This document shows, piece by piece, positions 1-8,771 of a stretch of DNA of 64,000 bases (position 1 is the first letter of the stretch; every line of letters starts with the position of its first letter). Source of the DNA: Pseudomonas purpurea (GTDB taxonomy: Bacteria > Pseudomonadota > Gammaproteobacteria > Pseudomonadales > Pseudomonadaceae); contig NZ_CP150918.1 of assembly GCF_039908635.1 (NCBI RefSeq), positions 2,661,001 to 2,725,000 of the forward strand, read 5' to 3'. A model generated the notes under the pieces. The model had not been told where the DNA came from and ran no database searches. It was given only the letters and a program-made list of their open reading frames with translations. Made by a program: the position numbers and the translations under genes.

Positions 1-297
1 GCTCACGCCGATGATGCCGGTGAGCACCAGCATCAGCGCCGACAAGCGATCGACCACCAGGACGATACCGAACGGTACTTGCCAGTTGCCCGGCAGGTAC
101 ACGCCGATGGAGCCCGGCACGTCGGTTTGCTGGGTCCATTGCAGCAGCAACACGGCAATGCCCAGGCCCACGAGACTGGAAAACAGATTGATCCGGGCTT
201 TGAGCGGACGATGCTTCTCGCCCAGCATCAGCATCAGCGCGGCGGTCAGCAGCGGCAGCAGGATCGGTGCGGCAATCAAATGAGGCATCAAGGTCAT
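1..297 (-). CDS. mrpD: Mrp/Pha Na+/H+ antiporter subunit D (partial, N-terminal part only)
   Basis: This is the N-terminal 99 residues of a NuoN/MrpD-like proton-translocating membrane subunit; the gene runs off the left edge. Translation begins MTLMPHLIAAPILLPLLTAA and is strongly hydrophobic, with a first membrane helix followed by a short charged loop (LGEKHRPLKAR) and further helices. The ATG overlaps the TGA of the upstream subunit C gene as ATGA, which suggests translational coupling. Mrp complexes exchange cytoplasmic Na+ or K+ for protons at the inner membrane and need all subunits. Subunits E, F and G would be expected beyond the edge. Assignment rests on operon order and hydrophobic pattern. 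Confidence 0.85.
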   Translation of the reverse strand, partial: MTLMPHLIAAPILLPLLTAALMLMLGEKHRPLKARINLFSSLVGLGIAVLLLQWTQQTDVPGSIGVYLPGNWQVPFGIVLVVDRLSALMLVLTGIIGVS

Positions 298-638
298 TCT
301 TTAGGCTCCCGGCCATCCACATGGTCGGTGCCGGTCAGGCCCCGGGAGGCCAGCAGTACCACGAGAAACAACGCCGTCATGGCGAAGCTGATGACGATAG
401 CCGTCAGCACCAGCGCCTGGGGCAGCGGGTCGGTGTAATGCAGCAAGTCCTGCGGCACACCGTCCTTGATGTTCGGTTCTTTGCCGATGAACAGGCTGCC
501 CATGCTGAAGATGAACAGGTTGACCCCATAGGACAGCAGGCACAGGCCCATCACCACCTGAAAGGTCCGGGGGCGCAGCACCAGCCAGACCCCGGAGGCC
601 GCCAGTACGCCGATGGCAATTGCGATGACTTCTTCCAT
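294..638 (-). CDS. mrpC: Mrp/Pha Na+/H+ antiporter subunit C
   Basis: A 114-residue membrane protein of the NuoK/MrpC family with three predicted transmembrane helices (about residues 3-21, 28-48 and 75-97). It has the family's usual length. It carries the typical GLCLLSYGVNLFIF segment in helix 2 and a PLPQALVLTAIVISFAMTA segment in helix 3. In the Mrp complex it is an essential small core subunit related to complex I NuoK. It starts at the last base of the mrpA stop and ends by overlapping the mrpD start, so the three genes form one tightly coupled minus-strand operon. Confidence 0.93.
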   Translation of the reverse strand: MEEVIAIAIGVLAASGVWLVLRPRTFQVVMGLCLLSYGVNLFIFSMGSLFIGKEPNIKDGVPQDLLHYTDPLPQALVLTAIVISFAMTALFLVVLLASRGLTGTDHVDGREPKE

Positions 639-3556
639 CAGGCGGCTCCTGGCTTGGCAATGGGTTTGGGTTGGTAGCCCGGCTTGTGGCCACGCACCGA
701 CTGGTGAGCCAGGGCGGTGAGGATCAGCAAGGTCGAGCCGACGACCACGCCGTACACGCCGACGTCGAAGAACAAGGCACTGGCGATATGAATGTCACCC
801 AGCACCGGCAGTGTGAAGTGCCAGGTGTGGGTGGTCAGGAACGGATAGCCGGCCGCCATTGCACCGAGGCCGGTTACGGTGGCGAAGAACAACCCGATGC
901 CCATCCAGCGCAACGGCCGAAGGCTCATCTGCGCCTCGACCCATTGGGTGCCGGCCACCATGTATTGCAGGATGAACGCCACGGACATCACCAGCCCGGC
1001 GACAAAGCCGCCACCCGGCTGGTTGTGTCCGCGCATGAAGAGGTAGAACGACACCACCAGCGCAATCGGCAGCAGCAGCCGCACGAGCACAGCCGGGACC
1101 ATCATGAAGCCCAGCGCGGTGTCGCTGGCCTGACGCGGGTTGACCAGATCGGTGACCACGTCCGGCGCCAGCAAGCGCTGTTGCGCCGGCAGTTGCATGC
1201 TTTCTTTCGGTGGGCGGAAGCGTCGCAGCAGGGCGAACACTGCGAGGGCTACGGCCACCAGCACAGTGATTTCGCCGAGGGTGTCGAAGCCACGGAAATC
1301 CACCAGCATCACGTTGACCACGTTGCTGCCGCCCCCCTCGGGCAAGGCGCGGCTGAGGTAGAACGAGGAGATGAAGTTGGGCGTCTGGCGCGTCAGCATG
1401 GCGTAGGACAGCACGGCCATGCCGACACCGACGGCAATCGACAGCAGCAAGTCGCGCAGACGGCGGACCCGGGCTTTCGGCACGCTGCTGGGCAGCGGCG
1501 AGACGTCTTCGATCCGGCGCGGCAGCCAGCGTAAACCGAGCAGGATCAACACCGTGGTCACGACTTCAACCACCAGTTGCGTCAGCGCCAGGTCGGGGGC
1601 CGAGAACCAGACGAATGTCACGCAGGTCATCAACCCGCAGACGCTGACCATGGTCAGGGCCGCGAGCCGGTGGTACTTGGCCTGCCAGGCGGCGCCCAGT
1701 GCACAGGCAATTGCCAGCAGCCACAGGGTGACGAAGACGATAGAGCCCGGAATCTTCGGCCGGTCGCCCCACGTCAGGCTGCTGTGAAGCATCGGAATCA
1801 GCCCGGCGAGGACCGCCAGCAGCACCAGCAGGAACAATTGGGTTTGCAGGCGTTGGGTGGTGACTCGCCGTTCAATGCGCCGGGCTGCACGCATCATGAC
1901 CACCAGGCTGCGCTCGAACAGGCGTTTGCCGTTGAAGCGGCCGATGAGCGGCGGGTACTTGAAACGCCCGCGCTTGAGCTGATTGCGCAACAGCAGGTAA
2001 AGCAGAATGCCGCAGGACATGGCGATCAGGCTCATGATCATCGGCGCGTTCCAGCCGTGCCAGATGGCCAGGCTGTACTCGGGCAGGGTTCCGCCCACCA
2101 CGGGCAACGCCGCTGCGGCGAGCAGCGGGCCCACCACTTGGGCCGGGAAAATCCCCACCACCAGACAGGTGAACACCAGCAACTCAACCGGCGCACGCAT
2201 CCAGCGTGGTGGTTCGTGCGGGGTGTGGGGCAGGTCGGTGGCGGTGGGGCCGAAGAACACATCCACGGTGAACCGCAGGGAGTACGCGACGCTGAAGGTG
2301 CCAGCGATGGTCGCCACGATCGGCAGGCTCATTTCGACCCAGGCGGTGGCATTGATGAACACGGTTTCGGCGAAGAACATTTCCTTGGACAGGAAGCCGT
2401 TGAGCAGCGGCACGCCCGCCATCGAGGCGCTGGCCACCATGGCCAGGGTCGCGGTGAAGGGGATCAGTTTGATCAGGCCACTGAGTTTGCGAATGTCGCG
2501 GGTGCCGCTTTCGTGGTCGATGATCCCGGCGGCCATGAACAGCGACGCCTTGAAGGTGGCGTGGTTGAGAATGTGGAACACCGCTGCCACGGCGGCCAGT
2601 GGGCTGTTCAGCCCCAGCAGCAGGGTGATCAGGCCCAGATGGCTGATGGTCGAGTACGCGAGCAGGCCCTTGAGGTCGTTCTGGAACATCGCGCAATACG
2701 CGCCGAGCAACAGCGTACAGGCGCCAGCACCGCTGACGATGTAGAACCATTCTTCACTGCCGGACAACGACGGCCATAACCGGGCCAAAAGAAACACGCC
2801 TGCCTTGACCATGGTGGCCGAGTGCAAATAGGCCGAGACCGGTGTCGGTGCGGCCATGGCGTGGGGAAGCCAGAAATGAAAGGGGAATTGGGCGCTTTTG
2901 CTCAGGGCGCCGATCAGGATCAGGGGTAACAAAATGGGGTAGAGGGAGTGGGCGCGAATCAGATCGCCGGCGGCCAGGACCTTGTCCAGGTCATAGCTGC
3001 CGACGACATGGCCAAGCAGCATGACCCCCGCCAGCAGGCACAACCCCCCGGCACCCGTGACCATCAGCGCCATGTAGGCACCACGGCGGGCATCGGCGCG
3101 GTGGTGCCAGTAGCCGATCAACAGGAACGAGAAGAGGCTGGTCAGCTCCCAGAAAAACACCATTTGAATCAGGTTGCCGGAGATCACCAGCCCGAGCATG
3201 GCCCCCATGAACGCCAGGAAAAACGCGAAGAAGCGCGGCACCGGATCTTCCGGTGACATGTAATACCGTGCGTACAGCGACACCAGCGTGCCGATGCCCA
3301 GCACCAGCATCGAGAACAACCAGGCGAACCCGTCCATGCGCAGGACGAAGTTCAGGCCCAGGCTCGGTAGCCAGAGGAACTCTTCACGAATGACGCCGCC
3401 ATGGGCGATTTGCGGGTACAGCAGGGCCACCTGGACGGTGCCGATCAATGCGACCAGGCCCGCCAACAAGGATTCGGTGTTACGCGCGTTGTGCGGCAGC
3501 AAGGCCGCCAGACAGCTGCCAATGAATGGCAGAAGCAGTAGAACTATCAGGGACAT
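638..3556 (-). CDS. mrpA: Mrp/Pha Na+/H+ antiporter subunit A (A/B fusion)
   Basis: A 972-residue polytopic inner-membrane protein. The N-terminal 500 or so residues are NuoL-like, with characteristic stretches such as FFWELTSLFSFLLIGYWHHR, KSAQFPFHFWLPHAMAAPTP and YLHSATMVKAGVFLLARLWP. The C-terminal third contains MrpB-type helices (RGHNQPGGGFVAGLVMSVAF), so subunits A and B are fused, as in other pseudomonads and rhizobia (PhaAB). The protein is the main proton and cation path of the multisubunit antiporter, acting in Na+/K+ and alkaline pH homeostasis. It is first in the operon. The 241-bp gap upstream separates it from a divergent small membrane-protein gene and must hold its promoter. 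Confidence 0.95.
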   Translation of the reverse strand: MSLIVLLLLPFIGSCLAALLPHNARNTESLLAGLVALIGTVQVALLYPQIAHGGVIREEFLWLPSLGLNFVLRMDGFAWLFSMLVLGIGTLVSLYARYYMSPEDPVPRFFAFFLAFMGAMLGLVISGNLIQMVFFWELTSLFSFLLIGYWHHRADARRGAYMALMVTGAGGLCLLAGVMLLGHVVGSYDLDKVLAAGDLIRAHSLYPILLPLILIGALSKSAQFPFHFWLPHAMAAPTPVSAYLHSATMVKAGVFLLARLWPSLSGSEEWFYIVSGAGACTLLLGAYCAMFQNDLKGLLAYSTISHLGLITLLLGLNSPLAAVAAVFHILNHATFKASLFMAAGIIDHESGTRDIRKLSGLIKLIPFTATLAMVASASMAGVPLLNGFLSKEMFFAETVFINATAWVEMSLPIVATIAGTFSVAYSLRFTVDVFFGPTATDLPHTPHEPPRWMRAPVELLVFTCLVVGIFPAQVVGPLLAAAALPVVGGTLPEYSLAIWHGWNAPMIMSLIAMSCGILLYLLLRNQLKRGRFKYPPLIGRFNGKRLFERSLVVMMRAARRIERRVTTQRLQTQLFLLVLLAVLAGLIPMLHSSLTWGDRPKIPGSIVFVTLWLLAIACALGAAWQAKYHRLAALTMVSVCGLMTCVTFVWFSAPDLALTQLVVEVVTTVLILLGLRWLPRRIEDVSPLPSSVPKARVRRLRDLLLSIAVGVGMAVLSYAMLTRQTPNFISSFYLSRALPEGGGSNVVNVMLVDFRGFDTLGEITVLVAVALAVFALLRRFRPPKESMQLPAQQRLLAPDVVTDLVNPRQASDTALGFMMVPAVLVRLLLPIALVVSFYLFMRGHNQPGGGFVAGLVMSVAFILQYMVAGTQWVEAQMSLRPLRWMGIGLFFATVTGLGAMAAGYPFLTTHTWHFTLPVLGDIHIASALFFDVGVYGVVVGSTLLILTALAHQSVRGHKPGYQPKPIAKPGAA

Positions 3557-3797
3557 AGGCTTCTAATCTGCGGAAGTTTGTGAAGGATCATACGTGCCGG
3601 ACCCCGGATCACCAACCGTCAAGCTGTGGCAGGATCCTACAAGGTAGGTGGAAAACTCCTGTTTATCCTTGTTTCCTGGGAATGGATTCACAGGAGCTGG
3701 TGCGGTCAAGACCCCGTTCAACCGCCTCTGGAAGTGGTATTTTGACGCCCGCCAAAAACGCAGGCCAAACGTGAAGGGAATACAGCGATGCACTTTT

Positions 3798-4271
3798 ATG
3801 GATAAAACAGCCCTCAGTAAAAAACTCGCCTACCTGTTCATGGGCGTGGTGTGTGGCCTCTTGCTGGGCGCCGCCCTGATGTTGTTCAACGGTCCTTCAA
3901 AGATCTGGGGGCGGACAATGCTCAAGACTCAGGAGCCGTTCGTGATCGAAAGCCCCGATAACGATGGGCGTGATTACAGGTTGCCTGCGGGCACAGTGCT
4001 CTATCACGACCAGAACTATGCAGAGGGATTCACCCGGTACATCGTTTACTTCAACTATAAAGGCCCCATCGCGCATGACGAGGTGCCGATGGAGCCCAAG
4101 TATGGTGGCGTGCTGATCGCGCCATTGTGGTTGTCAGACGTTGAGGGGCCGGACGCTGCAGCAAACGTCCGGCGCCCGGCGATTTCCCGGGCCGATGTGG
4201 CGGCGGCGGTAAAGTCCGGAGAGATTACCCGCAAGGATCTGCAAGAGATTCTGCGTACTTCGGCACGGTGA
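3798..4271 (+). CDS. small single-pass membrane protein of unknown function
   Basis: A 157-residue protein that I do not recognise. It starts with a short basic segment (MDKTALSKK) followed by one hydrophobic helix (about residues 10-30) that can serve as an uncleaved signal anchor. The rest is hydrophilic and probably periplasmic. It contains the YHDQNYAEGFTRYIVYFNYK stretch and ends with an Asp/Glu/Lys-rich helix (AVKSGEITRKDLQEILRTS). The open frame extends 150 bases further upstream, but the hydrophobic segment right after this ATG favours position 3798. It is divergent from the Mrp operon and convergent with the next gene, which ends 2 bases after it. Confidence 0.65.
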   Translation: MDKTALSKKLAYLFMGVVCGLLLGAALMLFNGPSKIWGRTMLKTQEPFVIESPDNDGRDYRLPAGTVLYHDQNYAEGFTRYIVYFNYKGPIAHDEVPMEPKYGGVLIAPLWLSDVEGPDAAANVRRPAISRADVAAAVKSGEITRKDLQEILRTSAR

Positions 4272-4273
4272 AC

Positions 4274-5222
4274 TCAGTCGTTCGAATCAACGGGCTCGCG
4301 CAGGGGGGCCTCTTGCGGCGCGGTATCGTTCTTGCCCTTGGTTTTCAGTTCGCTGACGATCACCGCCGCGACAATCAAGGCTGCGCCGAACAGCGCAAGC
4401 GCCGGCAAGCGTTCACCCGCGAGACGCCCGGCGATGCCCGCCCAGACCGGTTCGCCGGCATAAATCAGGGTGGCGCGGGTCGGTGAAACGCTTTTTTGCG
4501 CCCAGTTCATCGCCACCTGAATCGCCGCACTGGCGGCCCCCAGGCCCACGGCGCTGAACAGCAGCAACCAGGAAAATCCGGGAATCGTTTCCTGGGTCGG
4601 CACCACCATCAAAAATGCCAGCACTGAGGTGACCGCCAATTGCACGACGGTCACCCGGCGCACGTCGACCTGGCCGGCATACGTGCTGATCAAAATGATT
4701 TCGGCGGCGATGGCGACGGCACTGATCAGCGTGGCGATTTCGCCGGGGCTGAAATTCAGCGAGGCCCCGGCAGGTCCGGAGAGCATCATCAGCCCGGTAA
4801 ACGCCAGCATGATGCCGATGCTCGGCATCAACCCAGGGCGCTTGCCCATGATCAACCATTGCAGCAGGGGCACGAAGGGCACGTACACCGCGGTAATGAA
4901 TGCGGACTGACTGCTGGGAATGGTCTGCAAACCGACCGTCTGCAAACCGTAGCCGAGCATGATCGCCACGCCAATGAAGGCGCCGGCCCTTGAGTTCGAA
5001 CAAGGTCAGGTCCCGCAGGCTGCGCCAGGAGAACAGCGCGACGATGCTGGCGGCGGCAGCAAAGCGCAGGCCGACGAAGAACATCGGCCCGCTGACCGTC
5101 ATTGCATGTTGCACCAACAAAAATGTCCCGCCCCAGACCATGGTGATCAGCACCAGCACGCATTCAGCCTTGCTGAGCCGTGAAAACCGGGAGGACGGCT
5201 GGGAAGTGTTCGACGACGTCAT
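4274..5222 (-). pseudogene. DMT (EamA) family exporter, interrupted by a one-base frameshift
   Basis: If one base is removed near 4985-4988 the two frames join into a 315-residue, ten-helix drug/metabolite transporter. The N-terminal frame gives MTSSNTSQPSSRFSRLSKAE through TLFELKG. The C-terminal frame continues GAFIGVAIMLGYGLQTVG to the end. The corrected length is an exact multiple of three, and the break falls inside helix 3 with no loss of sequence, so this looks like a recent mutation or a base-calling error. The break lies in AAGGGCCGGCG, where AAGGCCGGCG would restore the frame. The gene is divergent from an XRE-cupin regulator with a perfect palindrome between them, so it is probably that regulator's target. 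Substrate unknown. Confidence 0.8.
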
Positions 5223-5264
5223 GACCTTGCGCACTACCTGAGTGGGACGCACAATGCGCCCGAA

Positions 5265-5286
5265 GTTGGGCAGTATACTGCCCAAC
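5265..5286. promoter_or_regulatory. perfect 22-bp palindrome, probable operator of the XRE-cupin regulator
   Basis: The core TTGGGCAGTATACTGCCCAA is flanked by G on the left and C on the right, giving two perfect 11-bp half-sites with no spacer. It lies 8 bases before the regulator's GTG start and 42 bases before the divergent exporter's start. The arrangement suits an autoregulatory operator that also controls the transporter. Recognition by the adjacent helix-turn-helix protein is inferred from position and symmetry. Confidence 0.7.
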
Positions 5287-5294
5287 GTCACCCA

Positions 5295-5870
5295 GTGAGC
5301 AATATAGTGCACAACGATTCAACACAACGGGCGTCCGTCCTGCAACACGTCAGCCAGAATGTCCGCCGATTGCGGCATCTCTCCGGGCTGAGCCAGACCG
5401 CCCTGGCAGAAAAATCCGGGGTCAGCCGGCGGATGCTGGTGGCCATCGAGGCCGGTGAAAAGAACGTCAGCCTGACCACCCTCGACCGCGTGGCCGAGGC
5501 GTTGGAGGTGGCGTTCAGCGACTTGATCCAGGCCCCCGACGCGCGTGACCCGAGCCGCATCAACGAACTGGCCTGGGCCGGCCTGATCCCCGGCAGCAAA
5601 GCCGTTTTGCTGGCCAAGGCCAATGCCAGCCGCGAAGTCGAACTGTGGGAGTGGCGGTTGGAGCCGGGCGAGGAATACCTCTCTGAAGCCGATGCCGATG
5701 GCTGGAGCGAGCAGCTCTATGTCTTTGAAGGGGGCTTGACGCTGGTGATCGGTGAAGAGCGACGGCTGATCGCGCAAGGGGAGTTCGTCAGCTTCGCCAG
5801 CAATCGCCGTCATGCCTATCGTAATGAAGGCGCCGTGGCGGTGCGGTTTGTGCGCAATGTGGTGATTTGA
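5295..5870 (+). CDS. XRE-family transcriptional regulator with C-terminal cupin domain
   Basis: A 191-residue two-domain regulator. Residues about 15-75 form a Cro/C1-type helix-turn-helix (LRHLSGLSQTALAEKSGVSR, then MLVAIEAGEKNVSLTTLDRV). Residues about 110-190 form a cupin barrel (LEPGEEYLSEADADGWSEQL, ending in FASNRRHAYRNEGAVAVRFV) likely to bind a small ligand. The GTG start is chosen because it is the first start in frame; no strong Shine-Dalgarno is visible. Proteins of this architecture usually control the neighbouring transporter or catabolic gene. The frameshifted DMT exporter is divergent, and the palindrome overlaps the shared promoter region. Confidence 0.87.
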   Translation: MSNIVHNDSTQRASVLQHVSQNVRRLRHLSGLSQTALAEKSGVSRRMLVAIEAGEKNVSLTTLDRVAEALEVAFSDLIQAPDARDPSRINELAWAGLIPGSKAVLLAKANASREVELWEWRLEPGEEYLSEADADGWSEQLYVFEGGLTLVIGEERRLIAQGEFVSFASNRRHAYRNEGAVAVRFVRNVVI

Positions 5871-5872
5871 GC

Positions 5873-5888
5873 GAAGCACCGGTGCTTC
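5873..5888. repeat. perfect 16-bp palindrome after the XRE-cupin gene
   Basis: GAAGCACCGGTGCTTC starts 3 bases after the regulator's stop codon. There is no following T-run, so it is not a standard terminator. It could be a protein-binding site for the next gene (start at 6008) or a simple RNA hairpin. Function unknown. Confidence 0.4.
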
Positions 5889-6007
5889 CAGCACGCATCT
5901 CTGCCTACGGCTTTCAGCCGGCGACGATGGCGACCTGATGCTACATTCCGTGTGCATGGAAGCCGCGATTTCTTTCTATCCCGGTAGCGCTGATCGGTGA
6001 ACACAGC

Positions 6008-7438
6008 ATGATTTCAACCTCTGACGGGCAAGACCGTGACGTTCTGCGCAACGCCGATGTGCTGATTGTCGGCGGCGGCTTGAGCGGCACGTTGCTGGCG
6101 GCGCAGCTGTTGCGGTTGCCTGGCGAGCGTCGGGTACTGGTGATCGAACCGCGTGCCGAGTTGGGTCGGGGCGAGGCCTACAGCGCCGTCGAGCTCGGCC
6201 ACACGCTGAATGGCAACGCGGCGCGCATGAGCGTTGACCCGGACAATCCGGATGACCTGACTCAATGGCTGGCTGCATTTATCGCCCAGGGCGGTTGGCC
6301 GGAGTCGGATCAGCAGTCGGTGCCGGTGGCCGAGCTGTTCCCGCCGCGCGGAATTTTCGGTTTGTATGTGCAACAACGCCTGGCCGAGGCCCGGGTGGTG
6401 GGCGCGCCTCAGGGGGCAAGCGTCGAACACGTGCGGGGCGAGGTGGTCGACCTGCAAACCGAGGCGCAATCGGCGTTGCTGACATTGAGCGACGGCACCC
6501 GGCTGCGGGGGCGTGTCGCGGTGCTCGCCACCGGCCTGTTTCCTGCTGCGCGCACGCCACAAACCGAGTCCAGTGGCCTGAACGCGGCAGCGCTCGACCC
6601 TTGGGATGTGGCGGCGATGACGCAGCTTGATCCGCAGTCGACGGTATTGATCATCGGCTCGGGGCTGACCATGGTCGATGCCGTGGTTTCGCTGGAGCAG
6701 GCCGGGCATCGTGGGCCGATAGAGGTGTTCTCCCGTCACGGCTTGCTTCCCCATGTCCGCCGCCAACCGCCGGTGTGGGATGACTTTCTGGAACAGGACC
6801 ACGCTATTCGCAGCCCTCGGCAGTTGGTTCGGGAAGTACGGCGTCAGTGTCGTGCGGCGATGGCCCAAGGTATCGACTGGCAAGCGCCATTGGATACGGT
6901 GCGCGCCCATATCGCCCGCTTGTGGAGCCAGGCGACGGATAGACAGCGGCGTCAGTTTGTGCGCCACGTACGGCCGTGGTGGGAGAGTCATCATCACCGT
7001 TCGCCACCCTTGAGCGCCGCCTTGGTGGCGCGTTTGCACAGCGAGGGGCGACTGCGGATCCAGGTCGCTTCCTTCAAAGGTCTGGCACTCTCGTTGGATG
7101 GCCGTGTGAGTGTTTGCATCCGGCGTCGCGGCGAAACCGAAGTGACGCAGGTATCTGGCGATGGGTTGATCAACTCCAGCGGTATCGAATATGACTGGCG
7201 TCGCGTCGCCCGACCGTTACCGCAGCAGTTGTTGGCGCGCGGGCTGGTTCAGCCGGGGCCGTTGGCGCTGGGGATCGCGGCAGATGCGGGTGGTGCGGTG
7301 CTGGATGCTGAAGGCCAAGTCTCAAATCGGCTGTTCGCCATGGGCCCGCCGTTGCGCGGGATGTGGTGGGAGAGCACGGCGGTGACCGATGTAGCGAGCC
7401 AAGCCAAGGCCCTGGCGCAGCGCTTGGTGCTCGGGTGA
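6008..7438 (+). CDS. FAD/NAD(P)-binding protein (YdhS-like)
   Basis: A 476-residue flavoprotein. The N-terminus has a Rossmann dinucleotide-binding motif (DVLIVGGGLSGTLLAAQLL, about residues 18-36). A second GXGXT-type motif lies near residue 220 (VLIIGSGLTMVDAVVSLEQA). The C-terminal AMGPPLRGMWWESTAVTDVA is typical of the NAD_binding_9/YdhS family. Substrate and reaction are unknown for this family. The ATG follows a GGTGA Shine-Dalgarno. The gene is convergent with the Gfo/Idh/MocA gene, 21 bases away, and shows no operon partner. Confidence 0.8.
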   Translation: MISTSDGQDRDVLRNADVLIVGGGLSGTLLAAQLLRLPGERRVLVIEPRAELGRGEAYSAVELGHTLNGNAARMSVDPDNPDDLTQWLAAFIAQGGWPESDQQSVPVAELFPPRGIFGLYVQQRLAEARVVGAPQGASVEHVRGEVVDLQTEAQSALLTLSDGTRLRGRVAVLATGLFPAARTPQTESSGLNAAALDPWDVAAMTQLDPQSTVLIIGSGLTMVDAVVSLEQAGHRGPIEVFSRHGLLPHVRRQPPVWDDFLEQDHAIRSPRQLVREVRRQCRAAMAQGIDWQAPLDTVRAHIARLWSQATDRQRRQFVRHVRPWWESHHHRSPPLSAALVARLHSEGRLRIQVASFKGLALSLDGRVSVCIRRRGETEVTQVSGDGLINSSGIEYDWRRVARPLPQQLLARGLVQPGPLALGIAADAGGAVLDAEGQVSNRLFAMGPPLRGMWWESTAVTDVASQAKALAQRLVLG

Positions 7439-7459
7439 TCGGTCCCGCCGACGAGCGTG

Positions 7460-8576
7460 TCAGATCTCTTCGATCCTGACCCAGCGTTGTTCCTGCGCCG
7501 CCATTCGGATCGCCGCCGCCAGTCGTTCCACTTCCCAGGGCCTGCTCGAAGTCAGTGCCGTCCCGGCCTTGCCCGGCCAGCGCCATGATCAGGGCGTGTA
7601 CCTCCAGTGTTTTCAGTTCGTTGTAGCCCAGTTGATGGCCCGGTGCAGGGCTGAACGCGGCGTATCCGGGCAGGTTCGGCCCGGCCAGTATCCGCTGGAA
7701 CCCGTCCTGGCCGGCGCGGTACAGGCGTAATTCGTTCAGACGCTCCTGATCGAACGCCAGGGTGCCGAGGGTGCCGCTGATCTCGAAGGCCAGGTGATTT
7801 TTGTAACCTTGCTTGAGCCAACTGCTGCTGACGGTGCCGCGGGCGCCGTTGGCAAAACGCAGGAGGGCGTGAACCTGATCGTCGACGGCAATCTCGCGTC
7901 GTTCCTGGCTGCCCGCCGTCGCGGGCCGCTGCCGGTGGACGGTCTGGCTATCGGCACACACGGCCTGAACATCGCCCACCAGATAACGCGCCATGGCCAG
8001 CAAATGGCTGCCCAGGTCCGCCAGGGCGCCGCCCGCCTGCGAGGCTTCGCACCGCCACGACCACGGCGACATCGGATCGGCCATGAAGTCTTCGCTGAAC
8101 TCACCTTGAAAACTGATGATCTCGCCAAGGTCACCGTTGTGGATCAACTCACGAGCCAGCGTGATGATCGGGTTGTGCTGATAGTTGTAGCCCACCCGGG
8201 TGACGACGCCTGCCGCCTTCGCCGCCAAGCGCATGGCACTGGCCTGTTCGAGGCTGACGGCCAGGGGCTTTTCGCAATACACCGGTTTGCCTGCCGCCAG
8301 GGCCGCCATGGCCATGGGGTAGTGCAGGTGGTTGGGGGTGGTGATGGCGATCAATTGCACCTTGGGATTATCAATCAGCTGTTGCCAGTCGTTGTGGGTC
8401 TGTTCAAAGCCCCAGGCATTGGCGCAGTGAAGGGCGCGTTGCGGGTCGGCATCGGCGAGGGCCGTCAGGCGCACTGTGAAAGGCAGGTTGAACACTGCGC
8501 TGACGTTCCGAAAGGCCAAGGCATGGGCGCGCCCCATGAAGCCTGTACCGATGAGTACGATTCCGAGTGCTTGCAT
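7460..8576 (-). pseudogene. Gfo/Idh/MocA family NAD(P)-dependent oxidoreductase, one-base frameshift near the C-terminus
   Basis: The sequence encodes an N-terminal Rossmann fold (LGIVLIGTGFMGRAHALAF), the EKP motif (KPVYCEKPLAVSLEQAS) and the C-terminal substrate domain of sugar or inositol dehydrogenase-like enzymes. The main frame runs past the natural end and out of homology after DGTDFEQAL. Removing one C at 7538-7540 gives FEQAWEVERLAAAIRMAAQE and a stop at 7460, making a 371-residue protein of family-typical length. The break lies in CAGGGCCTGC. The last 28 residues are therefore altered in the sequence as given. Substrate unknown. The ATG at 8576 was chosen because it begins the Rossmann strand. 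Confidence 0.8.
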
Positions 8577-8717
8577 GATGGGGCCTCTGGCGTGGGTGTG
8601 GTCAGGAGGCTTACTTATGGAATATAAATTCATTTTAATCAATTTGTGGAATAAATATTCTTTATTCGGGGTTCAAAGATTTTCGGCAATCGGCATCAGG
8701 CCACTGCCCGACTGAAT

Positions 8718-8740
8718 GGGCCGTCGGTGGTCGACGGCCC
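8718..8740 (-). terminator. probable hairpin terminator after the halovibrin-like gene
   Basis: GGGCCGTCG and CGACGGCCC form a perfect 9-bp stem with a 5-base loop, 32 bases downstream of the minus-strand gene at 8772. The T-tract on the minus strand is weak, so efficiency is uncertain. Confidence 0.5.
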
Positions 8741-8771
8741 TTTGTGAATGCTTTGAGCTGAATGCAGTGCT

